Assembly: GCA_947573605.1 (NCBI GenBank)
Contig: CANPGM010000024.1
Span: forward strand, 1-52,710
Origin: an uncultured Roseburia sp.
GTDB lineage: Bacteria; Bacillota; Clostridia; Lachnospirales; Lachnospiraceae
Reading direction: 5' to 3'
Length of the DNA stretch: 52,710 nucleotides
Shown here: in pieces, positions 44,999 to 52,710 of the stretch
Layout of the letters: every line of letters begins with the position of its first letter
How positions within the stretch are numbered: position 1 is the first letter of the stretch
Made by a program: the position numbers and the translations under genes
The notes under the pieces: generated by a model
Seen by the model: the letters and a program-made list of their open reading frames with translations, nothing else
Told to the model about the DNA's origin: nothing
Database searches by the model: none

Positions 44999-46257
44999 GT
45001 AGAGTGATGATTATCGGCTGCGGCGGAGTCGCTTCTGTTGCAATCGCGAAATGCTGTCAGAACAGCGAAGTGTTTACGGAGCTTATGATTGCAAGCCGCA
45101 CAAAAGAAAAATGCGATGCGGCAAAGGAAAAGTGGCAGGGAACGACGAAAACTGCCATTACAACGGCAAAGGTTGACGCCGACAATAAGGAAGAACTGAT
45201 TGCTCTGATTCAGGAATATAAACCGGACGCCGTATTAAACGTAGCGCTTCCCTATCAGGATCTGACGATTATGGAGGCGTGCCTTGCGACGGGCGTGGAT
45301 TATATCGATACGGCAAATTATGAAGCCGAAAATACGGAAGATCCGGAATGGAGAAACATCTATGAAGCGCGCTGCAAAAAAGAAGGATTTTCGGCTTATT
45401 TTGACTATTCCTGGCAATGGGCTTATCAGGAGCGCTTTCAGGCTGCGGGCATTACGGCGCTGCTCGGCACCGGTTTTGATCCGGGCGTGACAAGTGTATT
45501 TTCCGCCTATGCTTTAAAGCATTACTTTGATGAAATTCATACGATAGATATCTTAGACTGTAACGGCGGAGATCATGGATATCCGTTTGCGACAAACTTT
45601 AACCCCGAAATTAATTTGCGCGAGGTTTCAGCGCCCGGTTCTTACTGGGAGAACGGACACTGGGTAGAAGTTGAGGCTATGTCGATAAAAAGTGAATACG
45701 ACTTCCCGGAGGTCGGCAAGAAGGACATGTATCTGCTGCATCATGAGGAAATCGAGTCGCTTGCCAAAAATATTCCGGGCGTGAAAAGAATCCGTTTCTT
45801 TATGACGTTTGGGCAGAGTTATCTGACGCATATGAAATGCCTCGAAAATGTCGGAATGCTCTCGACGGCCCCGATTTGCTTTGAGGGAAAAGAGATTGTT
45901 CCGATCCAGTTTTTAAAGGCGCTGCTCCCCGATCCGGCGAGCCTCGGAGCACGGACGGTCGGAAAAACAAATATCGGCTGTATTTTTACCGGAATAAAGG
46001 ACGGGAAGGAAAAGACGATATATATCTATAACGTCTGCGATCATCAGGAATGCTATAAAGAGGTCGGCTCGCAGGCGATTTCCTATACGACAGGCGTGCC
46101 GGCAATGATCGGTACTATGATGGTGGTAAGCGGACTGTGGAAAAAACCGGGTGTTTTTAATGTGGAGGAATTTGATCCCGACCCGTATATGGAGGCGTTA
46201 AACCGATGGGGACTTCCCTGGGTTGTAGACGAAAATCCACATCTGGTAGAAGTGTAA
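44995..46257 (+). CDS. Carboxynorspermidine/carboxyspermidine dehydrogenase
   Basis: A 420-residue saccharopine-dehydrogenase-like enzyme. It condenses L-aspartate semialdehyde with putrescine (or diaminopropane) and reduces the imine with NADPH to carboxyspermidine (or carboxynorspermidine). The Rossmann start is RVMIIGCGGVASVAIAKCC. Conserved segments NVALPYQDLTIMEACLATGVDYIDTANYE and GTGFDPGVTSVF fit the Lys1/CASDH group. The identity is fixed by the neighbouring decarboxylase gene. The start codon overlaps the speE stop, so the two are translationally coupled. Confidence 0.92.
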   Translation: MSRVMIIGCGGVASVAIAKCCQNSEVFTELMIASRTKEKCDAAKEKWQGTTKTAITTAKVDADNKEELIALIQEYKPDAVLNVALPYQDLTIMEACLATGVDYIDTANYEAENTEDPEWRNIYEARCKKEGFSAYFDYSWQWAYQERFQAAGITALLGTGFDPGVTSVFSAYALKHYFDEIHTIDILDCNGGDHGYPFATNFNPEINLREVSAPGSYWENGHWVEVEAMSIKSEYDFPEVGKKDMYLLHHEEIESLAKNIPGVKRIRFFMTFGQSYLTHMKCLENVGMLSTAPICFEGKEIVPIQFLKALLPDPASLGARTVGKTNIGCIFTGIKDGKEKTIYIYNVCDHQECYKEVGSQAISYTTGVPAMIGTMMVVSGLWKKPGVFNVEEFDPDPYMEALNRWGLPWVVDENPHLVEV

Positions 46258-46387
46258 GAAGAACGTTTACCGTCCGCAGCAGGGGCTGTATCGAAAAGGC
46301 GGCAGAGCTGCCCGGAAAAGGAGAAAGCTTCACACTGAAGAATGCCCGAAAGCCGGGCATTCTCTGTATGTAGAAAAAGGTATAGGG
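46258..46387 (+). other. Intra-operon spacer with hairpins, including a strong 10-bp stem
   Basis: AGAATGCCCG (46339-46348) pairs perfectly with CGGGCATTCT (46354-46363) around a five-base loop. A smaller GCAGC/GCTGT hairpin (about 46277-46290) precedes it. The T content after the main stem is low, so full termination is unlikely. It may tune expression of the downstream half of the operon. Confidence 0.6.
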
Positions 46388-47515
46388 ATGAATAGAAAGG
46401 AATTAAAGACCCCCTGTTATATTATTGACGAGGGGCGGCTTAAAAAAAATCTTGAGATTTTAAAACAGGTGGAAGAGGAAACGGGATGTAAAATCCTGCT
46501 GGCTCAGAAGGCGTTTTCATGTTTTTACGAATATCCGCTGATTGGATCCTATCTTTGCGGGACCACGGCAAGCGGTCTTTACGAGGCGAGACTGGGCAGG
46601 GAGGTAATGAATAAAGAAAACCATGTGTTTTCTCCGGCTTACCGGGAGGAAGAGATCGAGGAACTGGCAAAGCTTTGCGATCATATGGTATTTAATTCCT
46701 TTTCGCAGTTAAAAAAATATCTGCATGTTTGTAAAAAGCGTCAGGTAAGCGTCGGCATTCGCATTAATCCGGAATGCTCTACGCAGGAAGGCCATGCGAT
46801 TTACGATCCCTGCGCGCCGGGCTCCAGGCTTGGCGTAACAAAGGCGCATTTCAGAGAGGATTTACTGGAAGGGGTCGACGGGATTCATTTTCATACGCTT
46901 TGTGAACAGGATGCGGATGCCCTCAAAAAGACGCTTGAAGCGGTAGAAGAAAAGTTTGGCGGCTATTTAAAGCAAATGAAATGGCTGAATTTCGGCGGCG
47001 GACATCATATTACAAGAGACGGATACGATGTTGCGCTGTTAAAGGACTGTATTCGGCGGATGAAGGAAACCTATGGTCTTGAGATCTATCTGGAGCCGGG
47101 GGAAGCCGTTGCATTGAACGCAGGGTATCTGGCGGCGACGGTGCTTGACGTGGTGGAAAATGGGATTACAACACTGATCCTTGACGCGTCGGCGGCCTGC
47201 CATATGCCGGATGTACTGGAAATGCCTTATCGTCCGCCGCTGTACGGCGCAGGAGAACCGGGTGAGAAGCGATACACATATCGACTTTCCTCCTATACCT
47301 GTCTGGCGGGGGATATCATTGGAGATTATTCGTTTGAGGAAGAAATCAAACCGGGAAACCGTTTGTATTTTGAGGATATGGCGATTTATTCGATGGTAAA
47401 AAACAATACCTTTAATGGCATTCCGCTGCCGGATATTGCCGTAATGGATGAAAAGGGAGACTGTAAAGTCATACGCAGTTTCGGGTATGAGGATTTTAAA
47501 GGAAGGCTGGCATAA
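46388..47515 (+). CDS. nspC: Carboxynorspermidine/carboxyspermidine decarboxylase
   Basis: A 375-residue PLP enzyme of the alanine-racemase fold (fold type III) that decarboxylates carboxyspermidine to spermidine, or carboxynorspermidine to norspermidine. The PLP lysine is K41 in ILLAQKAFSCF. Conserved segments are RINPECSTQEGHAIYDPCAPGSRLG, HFHTLCEQDADAL, WLNFGGGHHITRDGYD, EPGEA and CLAGDIIGDYSF. Length fits. The ribosome site is weak (TATAGGG). The stop codon overlaps the aguA ATG by one base. Confidence 0.94.
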   Translation: MNRKELKTPCYIIDEGRLKKNLEILKQVEEETGCKILLAQKAFSCFYEYPLIGSYLCGTTASGLYEARLGREVMNKENHVFSPAYREEEIEELAKLCDHMVFNSFSQLKKYLHVCKKRQVSVGIRINPECSTQEGHAIYDPCAPGSRLGVTKAHFREDLLEGVDGIHFHTLCEQDADALKKTLEAVEEKFGGYLKQMKWLNFGGGHHITRDGYDVALLKDCIRRMKETYGLEIYLEPGEAVALNAGYLAATVLDVVENGITTLILDASAACHMPDVLEMPYRPPLYGAGEPGEKRYTYRLSSYTCLAGDIIGDYSFEEEIKPGNRLYFEDMAIYSMVKNNTFNGIPLPDIAVMDEKGDCKVIRSFGYEDFKGRLA

Positions 47516-48609
47516 TGAAAATAGAGAACAGAACGCCGAAACAGGACGGATTTTATATGCCCGGAGAATTTGAACGCCATAAGGGCTGTATCTTAATCTG
47601 GCCGAAGCGCCCCGGCTCCTGGCCGTATCAGGCAAAGGCAGCGGGGGAGGTTTTTGCGAAAATTGCAAATACGATCGCCGAGTCGGAAGAAGTTTATATG
47701 CTGACAGAACCCGAGACTGCAGAGACGGCGCGTAAGCTGCTTTCGGAGAAAGTCAGGCTGTTAACGGTGGAAACCGACGATGCATGGGCAAGGGATATTT
47801 GTCCGACCTTTGTTACAAACGGAAACGAAGTGCGCGGCATAAACTGGAGTTTTAACGCCTGGGGCGGCATGTTTGACGGACTCTATAAAGACTATGCAAA
47901 AGACGATAAAGCAGCGGCGGAGTTTTTGAATCAGACAGGCTATGACTGGTATGATGCGGCGCCGTTTGTACTGGAAGGCGGTTCGATTCATTCCGACGGG
48001 GAGGGTACGCTGCTTGTAACCGAAGCCTGTCTGTTAAGTCCCGGCAGAAATCCTTTGCTTTCAAAAGAAGAGATTGAGGAACGGCTGTGCGCGTATCTTG
48101 GAGCTAAGAAAATCATCTGGCTGCCGCATGGCATCTATGAGGACGAAACGAATGAACATGTCGATAATATTTGTGCTTTTGTGCGACCGGGTGAAGTAGC
48201 GCTGGCATGGACGGAGGACAAAAACGATCCCCAGTATGCGTATTCCGCCGAATCGCTTGCCGTATTGGAAAGGGAAACGGATGCGGCGGGAAGGCGCTTT
48301 CGGGTGCATAAGCTTCCGATTCCCAAACAACCGGTCTGTATCGGAGAAGAGGAATTGTCAGGGCTTATCCCTATGGAGGGAGAGGCGGAGAGAAGCGCCG
48401 GGGAACGTCTGGCCGCAAGTTATGTGAATTTTTATATTGCAAACGGCGCGGTGCTTGTGCCGCAATTCGGAGACGAACATGACGAACTTGCGGTAAATCT
48501 GCTTGGAGAGCTATTCCCGGATCGGCGTATCGTACCGGTGTACGCGCGCGATATTATCGTAGGAGGCGGTAATATCCACTGTATTACACAACAGATTCCC
48601 CAAAACTAA
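47515..48609 (+). CDS. aguA: Agmatine deiminase
   Basis: A 364-residue guanidino-modifying enzyme that hydrolyses agmatine to N-carbamoylputrescine and ammonia. It shows DGFYMPGEFERHKGCILIWP, TDDAWARDICPTF, WSFNAWGG, LEGGSIHSDGEGT, and the nucleophile C356 in GGGNIHCITQQIP, all family signatures. The start overlaps the nspC stop. Followed by aguB, it forms the ureohydrolase-free route from agmatine to putrescine. Confidence 0.96.
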   Translation: MKIENRTPKQDGFYMPGEFERHKGCILIWPKRPGSWPYQAKAAGEVFAKIANTIAESEEVYMLTEPETAETARKLLSEKVRLLTVETDDAWARDICPTFVTNGNEVRGINWSFNAWGGMFDGLYKDYAKDDKAAAEFLNQTGYDWYDAAPFVLEGGSIHSDGEGTLLVTEACLLSPGRNPLLSKEEIEERLCAYLGAKKIIWLPHGIYEDETNEHVDNICAFVRPGEVALAWTEDKNDPQYAYSAESLAVLERETDAAGRRFRVHKLPIPKQPVCIGEEELSGLIPMEGEAERSAGERLAASYVNFYIANGAVLVPQFGDEHDELAVNLLGELFPDRRIVPVYARDIIVGGGNIHCITQQIPQN

Positions 48610-48655
48610 GAGGTATAGTGTGAAAAATGAATTTTTCGCAGACTGAGAGAAAGGC

Positions 48656-49546
48656 ATGGCTATTTTTATGAAGCAGAATAGAGCAGTTACCGTTGCGGCC
48701 GTACAGATGAAATGCAGTCGCAGCGTTGAGGAAAATATAAAAAAAGCAGATATGCTGGTACGTAAGGCCGCTGCGGCAGGCGCACAAATCATTTTGCTGC
48801 CGGAGCTTTTTGAGCGGCAGTATTTTTGTCAGGAAAGGCGGTACGAGTATTATCAATTTGCCAAACGTACGGAGGAAAACGATGCTGTAACGTATTTCCA
48901 TAACGTTGCGAAGGAGCTGTCGGTCGTTCTTCTGGTCAGTTTTTATGAGCGGGATATGCAGGAGCTGTATAATTCGGCTGCAGTTATTGACGCGGACGGA
49001 AGGATTCTCGGCGTTTACCGGAAAACGCATATTCCGGATGACCACTGTTATCAGGAAAAATTTTATTTTACGCCGGGGAATACCGGATTTCAGGTGTATG
49101 CTACCGCTTACGGCAAAATCGGATTGGGGATCTGCTGGGATCAGTGGTTTCCTGAAACCGCAAGAGCGCTGGCGGTAAAGGGAGCGGAACTGCTCTTTTA
49201 TCCGACGGCAATCGGAAGCGAACCGATTTTAAAATGCGACAGTATGCCGCATTGGAGGCGCTGTATGCAGGGACATGCGGCTGCGAATCTGATGCCTGTA
49301 ATCGCTGCGAATCGAATCGGAACGGAAACGGTAGAGCCGGACGAGGCAAACGGAGGACAAAAGTCCGCGTTGACTTTTTACGGTTCTTCTTTTATTACCG
49401 ACCATACCGGCGAAATCGTCTCTTCTGCGGGGCGTGAAGAGGAGACGGTGATTACGGCTTCTTTTGACCTGGCAAAACTGGACGAAGAGCGTTTGAGCTG
49501 GGGACTGTTTCGGGATCGCAGGCCGGAATGCTACAGGGAGCGCTAA
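48656..49546 (+). CDS. aguB: N-carbamoylputrescine amidase
   Basis: A 296-residue carbon-nitrogen hydrolase (nitrilase superfamily) that hydrolyses N-carbamoylputrescine to putrescine, carbon dioxide and ammonia. The Glu-Lys-Cys triad is E50 in LLPELFERQYFCQ, K123 in YRKTHIPDD and C160 in GICWDQWFPE. Start 48656 has GAGAAAGG very close; ATG 48668 is an alternative. It completes conversion of agmatine to putrescine, the substrate of the carboxyspermidine enzymes upstream. Confidence 0.95.
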   Translation: MAIFMKQNRAVTVAAVQMKCSRSVEENIKKADMLVRKAAAAGAQIILLPELFERQYFCQERRYEYYQFAKRTEENDAVTYFHNVAKELSVVLLVSFYERDMQELYNSAAVIDADGRILGVYRKTHIPDDHCYQEKFYFTPGNTGFQVYATAYGKIGLGICWDQWFPETARALAVKGAELLFYPTAIGSEPILKCDSMPHWRRCMQGHAAANLMPVIAANRIGTETVEPDEANGGQKSALTFYGSSFITDHTGEIVSSAGREEETVITASFDLAKLDEERLSWGLFRDRRPECYRER

Positions 49547-49559
49547 AAGAGGAGCGGAT

Positions 49560-51299
49560 ATGAATAAGAACTTAAAAAAGATGATAACCTACTACAGGCC
49601 TTATATGGGAATATTCTGGGCGGATATGTTTTTTGCCACGGTTTCCGCCTCGATTGCACTGGTTTTGCCGTTAGTGATTCGGTACGTGACGTCAACGTTG
49701 ATTTACCTTGATAAAGAGGTAATTCTTACACAGATTGCATGGATTGCACTTCTTTTGCTTGCACTGATTCTTGTTGACTGTTACAGTCGGTTCTTTATCG
49801 GAAATTACGGTCATGTGATGGGCGCAAAGATCGAATATAATATGAGAGCGGAGATTTTCGGTCATTTTCAGAAACTCTCTTTTTCGTTTTTTGACGACCA
49901 GAAGGTCGGGCAGCTTATGAGCCGTATTACAACGGATCTGTTTGAAATCAGCGAGCTGCTTCATCACGGCCCTGAAAATCTGATTCTTTCTGTGATTAAG
50001 ATAGCGGGAGCTTTTATAATTCTTTTGAATATTAATCCGATTCTGGCGCTTGCCGCGTTTGCGGTGCTGCCGTTTCTGTTTCTTTTTGCGTTTCTGCTGA
50101 ATCGGAAAATGCGCCGCGCATTTAAGCAAAACAGGATTAAAATCGCAGAAATCAATGCGCAGATAGAGGATAATCTTTCCGGAATCCGGGTTGTGAAATC
50201 ATTTGCAAACGAGCAGGTAGAAAACGAGAAGTTCCGGTACGGCAACGACGGGTTTCTTTCCGCCAAAAAGAACAGTTATCGGTATATGGGAAGCTTTCAG
50301 GCGGGCGTAGGTTCCTTTACAACGCTGATTCAGATTAATGTAATTCTTGCTGGAACGGCGCTGATTGCGCTTGGAAATGTAAACGTCAGTGATTTTGTAA
50401 CATTCTTACTCTATATCAGTGTATTCACAGACCCGATTCGCACGCTCGTTGATTTTACCGAACAATTCCAGAACGGATACACCGGTTTTGAGCGTTTTAT
50501 GGAAATTATGAATATCGAACCGGATATTAAAGACAGTGCGGAGGCCGTGGAACTTACGGATGTAAAAGGCAATATTACATTTGAAGACGTGTCTTTTCAG
50601 TATGAGGAACATACGCAGACCGTGTTAAGCCACATCAACCTTTCGGTTCCTGCAGGGGCTTATATGGCGCTGGTCGGTTCTTCCGGCGCCGGAAAAAGCA
50701 CGCTTTGTTCACTGATACCGAGGTTTTATGATGTGACGGGCGGGACGGTAAGGATAGACGGAAAAGATATCCGCACGTTTACACTGAAAAGTTTAAGAGA
50801 TCATATCGGGATTGTCCAGCAGGACGTCTATTTATTTGCCGGAACCGTGCTGGAGAATATTCGGTACGGCCGGCCGGGAGCGTCGGAAGAGGAAGTGGTT
50901 GAGGCGGCTAAAAATGCGAACGCTCACGAATTTATTATGTCTCTGCCAAACGGTTACGGGACGGATATCGGACAGCGCGGAATCAAGCTCTCCGGAGGGC
51001 AGAAGCAGCGTCTTTCGATTGCGCGGGTATTTTTGAAGAATCCGCCGATCTTAATTTTTGACGAGGCGACGTCGGCGCTGGATAATGAAAGCGAAAAAGT
51101 GGTGCAGGACTCGCTGGAAAGGCTTGCGAAAAACAGAACTACTTTTGTTATCGCGCATCGTTTGTCTACGATAAAAAATGCGGAAAAGATTCTGGTTCTT
51201 TCAGAGGAGGGAATTGAAGAGGAGGGGACGCATGAAGAACTTCTTTTAAAGAAGGGAATTTACGAAAAGCTCTACCATATGCAATTTCAGAAGGTCTGA
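49560..51299 (+). CDS. ABC exporter, fused membrane and ATPase domains
   Basis: A 579-residue half-transporter of the multidrug/lipid exporter (MsbA/LmrA) type that would work as a homodimer or heterodimer. Six helices span about residues 15-300. The ATPase domain has Walker A GSSGAGKST (from about 373), the Q-loop VQQDVYLF, signature LSGGQKQR (about 477) and Walker B ILIFDEATSALD. The ribosome site AGAGGAG is good. It starts 13 bases after aguB, so it is probably the last gene of the polyamine operon. Whether it exports polyamines is unknown. Confidence 0.9.
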   Translation: MNKNLKKMITYYRPYMGIFWADMFFATVSASIALVLPLVIRYVTSTLIYLDKEVILTQIAWIALLLLALILVDCYSRFFIGNYGHVMGAKIEYNMRAEIFGHFQKLSFSFFDDQKVGQLMSRITTDLFEISELLHHGPENLILSVIKIAGAFIILLNINPILALAAFAVLPFLFLFAFLLNRKMRRAFKQNRIKIAEINAQIEDNLSGIRVVKSFANEQVENEKFRYGNDGFLSAKKNSYRYMGSFQAGVGSFTTLIQINVILAGTALIALGNVNVSDFVTFLLYISVFTDPIRTLVDFTEQFQNGYTGFERFMEIMNIEPDIKDSAEAVELTDVKGNITFEDVSFQYEEHTQTVLSHINLSVPAGAYMALVGSSGAGKSTLCSLIPRFYDVTGGTVRIDGKDIRTFTLKSLRDHIGIVQQDVYLFAGTVLENIRYGRPGASEEEVVEAAKNANAHEFIMSLPNGYGTDIGQRGIKLSGGQKQRLSIARVFLKNPPILIFDEATSALDNESEKVVQDSLERLAKNRTTFVIAHRLSTIKNAEKILVLSEEGIEEEGTHEELLLKKGIYEKLYHMQFQKV

Positions 51300-51356
51300 A
51301 AGGGGGAAGCCAAAAGAAGCGGTTTTCCCATAATAGGACGTTCACCTCACTATGAG

Positions 51357-51394
51357 GCCGTCAACTAGCGGGATAGTTGGCGGCTGTTTTTTTT
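51357..51394 (+). terminator. Terminator at the end of the polyamine/ABC operon
   Basis: GCCGTCAACTA (51357-51367) pairs with TAGTTGGCGGC (51374-51384), one G-U pair, followed by TG and eight T's. Between this and 51538 the sequence is AT-rich with nothing distinct. Confidence 0.9.
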
Positions 51395-51538
51395 GCAGGA
51401 GCGGCAACGAAGATATAAAGGAAAAAGTATCATAAAGTTGCACAAATAAAGAGAATCTAAATTGTGAAAAATATATAAAAATATGATAGAGGCAATCACT
51501 TTTTTGTTTGATATTCTGTCTCTCTGTGAAAGTAATAC

Positions 51539-51568
51539 TTGACAACAATTGGTATTTTGTACTAAATT
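51539..51568 (+). promoter_or_regulatory. Promoter of the secreted repeat protein
   Basis: A perfect TTGACA (51539-51544), an 18-base spacer and TAAATT (51563-51568). The perfect palindrome AATTCAC-AA-GTGAATT (51565-51580) covers the -10 end and start region and could be a repressor site. Confidence 0.6.
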
Positions 51569-51616
51569 CACAAGTGAATTAAACTTTTTTATATTAATTT
51601 TTCAGGAGGGGTAGTA

Positions 51617-52710
51617 ATGAAAAACAAATCAAAGCAGTTGTGCAGAAGAGTAACAGCGTTACTCTGCGCGGCGCTTATGGTATTGGGGGCAGTTTTTTCA
51701 GATGTCGGTACCATAGCCATACGAGCAGAGGATACGCCCTTAAGGACCATTTGGGATTTCGGAACGGATGAGTCGCTCAGAGGTCCTGATAATGGCGTAT
51801 CATTTCAGGGAAGAAGTGAAACAGTGTTCGGATTGATCGTAGACGCCACGAATGGAAAGTGGGATTCTAAGTCAAGGACAGACGGATGGGTACAGGTAAA
51901 TAACGGAACCATTATTAAAGTACCCGTGCAGGGAGCCTGCGATGTAGCGATTGAAACGTATGCTGTAGGATATAAGGTAGACGGGCAGGAGGCTGCCGCA
52001 GCCGTCGATTCTTTTCTCTGTGAAGGAAAAGACGGATTTGTAACGATTGAGATAGGCGCGGCTTCCTATTTGAAATCGATCAAGGTAACGCCTTTGAAAT
52101 ATGTTGCGGAAGGGACAATTAACTTCAGACAGTATGACAAGGTAGAAATACCTGCAATCGACGGCGTAACTTTTGACGGGATGCATAACCCGCCGATCAA
52201 TGATCACGGTCCGTCCTCTGATAAGAACGGCGCAACTATTACATTAAATCTGTCCGGACGGGCAAATGTGGTAGTGGACGGATGTCTATACAGCGGCGGG
52301 AAGAGTATGACGGCATCTTCCGGCACGGTGACGACGGAAGATACGGCAGGTACGGACGGAGGCGCTAAGTTTACGGTAACAGACGCCGAAGCGGGAAAGC
52401 TGACGCTGACCTTTGCACAGAGCATGTATGTGCACAGTGTTTCGGTGGAATATATTAAATTTGTTGAAGAAGGAACAATTAACTTCAGAGAATATGACAA
52501 TGTAGAGATCCCTGCAATCGACGGCGTGGCTTTTGACGGGATGCATAACCCGCCGATTAATGATCACGGTCCGTCCTCTGACAGGAACGGCGCGACCATT
52601 ACGCTGAACCTTTTAAAACCGGCAAATGTAATAGTAGATGGATGTACATATAGTAGCGGGAAGAGTATGACGGCATCTTCCGGCACGGTGACGACGGAAG
52701 ATACGGCAGG
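51617..52710 (+). CDS. Large secreted repeat protein, 3' end outside the window (partial)
   Basis: The first 364 codons of a protein with no stop before the window edge. A signal peptide (MKNKSKQLCRRVTALLCAALM...) probably ends near residues 35-40. The next roughly 125 residues, starting TIWDFGTDESLRG, look like a beta-sandwich module seen at the front of clostridial pectin-degrading or other glycan-active surface enzymes. Then come repeats of 120 residues beginning EGTINFR-YD-VEIPAIDGV-FDGMHNPPIND. Unit 1 is complete and unit 2 is cut off. AGGAGGGG lies seven bases before ATG 51617. No catalytic domain is visible yet; the glycan-binding role is inferred. Confidence 0.85.
   Translation, partial: MKNKSKQLCRRVTALLCAALMVLGAVFSDVGTIAIRAEDTPLRTIWDFGTDESLRGPDNGVSFQGRSETVFGLIVDATNGKWDSKSRTDGWVQVNNGTIIKVPVQGACDVAIETYAVGYKVDGQEAAAAVDSFLCEGKDGFVTIEIGAASYLKSIKVTPLKYVAEGTINFRQYDKVEIPAIDGVTFDGMHNPPINDHGPSSDKNGATITLNLSGRANVVVDGCLYSGGKSMTASSGTVTTEDTAGTDGGAKFTVTDAEAGKLTLTFAQSMYVHSVSVEYIKFVEEGTINFREYDNVEIPAIDGVAFDGMHNPPINDHGPSSDRNGATITLNLLKPANVIVDGCTYSSGKSMTASSGTVTTEDTA
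52111..52710 (+). repeat. 360-base in-frame tandem repeat, one full and one partial copy
   Basis: The segment 52111-52470 recurs from 52471 with an exact 360-base step. Long stretches are identical, including over 50 bases at the end of the window, and many differences are silent. This indicates a recent duplication or ongoing copy exchange. Confidence 0.9.

Noticed and set aside
51872-52567. Two similar minus-strand open frames that look like a repeated gene family.
   Set aside because: They are shadows of the 360-base tandem repeat in the plus-strand secreted protein.
1-52710. Mobile elements, CRISPR arrays, tRNA or rRNA genes.
   Set aside because: No transposase or integrase motif, no regularly spaced short repeats, and no tRNA or rRNA-like sequence was found on either strand.

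Overview
The window reads as ordinary chromosome of a spore-forming, Gram-positive anaerobe, most likely a gut Lachnospiraceae (Clostridia). The grounds are AGGAGG-type ribosome sites, sigma-A promoters with 16-18 base spacers, U-tailed hairpin terminators, the spore-coat ATPase SpoIVA, the era-yqzL-recO-glyS order, lipoproteins, and very large cell-wall-anchored glycan enzymes. Codon use and base composition look even across the window. I see no insertion sequence, prophage, CRISPR array, tRNA or rRNA.

Layout. 1-9.9 kb: yajC, then a branched-chain and serine amino-acid run (leuB, a small membrane protein, ilvD, ilvB, serC, serA, a DUF1015 protein) ending in an MscS channel. 9.9-19.2 kb: a cold-shock gene, an RsiV-like lipoprotein, an M16C peptidase, era, yqzL, recO, a second lipoprotein and glyS. 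19.3-32.1 kb: a 1729-residue anchored amylopullulanase, the divergent larB-larC pair, asparaginase, a ClC transporter, malQ and a lipid kinase. 32.1-41.2 kb: an acyltransferase, spoIVA, a hypothetical gene, a YczE-like membrane protein, punA, a metallo-hydrolase, a 43-residue membrane peptide, alaS and rpsU. 41.3-51.3 kb: a stand-alone CheC-type phosphatase, a roughly 400-base apparently structured non-coding RNA with its own promoter and terminator, then a polyamine operon and an ABC exporter. 51.5 kb to the end: the start of a large secreted protein with a 120-residue tandem repeat, cut by the window edge.

The polyamine block is the most coherent system. Arginine decarboxylase makes agmatine. 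AguA and AguB turn agmatine into putrescine. Carboxyspermidine dehydrogenase and decarboxylase convert putrescine to spermidine using aspartate semialdehyde. A SpeE homologue sits in the same operon, but no AdoMet decarboxylase is present here. The upstream structured RNA and a 15-bp inverted repeat with a competing pairing just before speA are the best candidates for something undescribed. Other points worth a look are DUF1015 in a serine cluster that shows no phosphoserine phosphatase, and larB-larC without larA or larE. All functional assignments rest on motif recognition; no database search was run.
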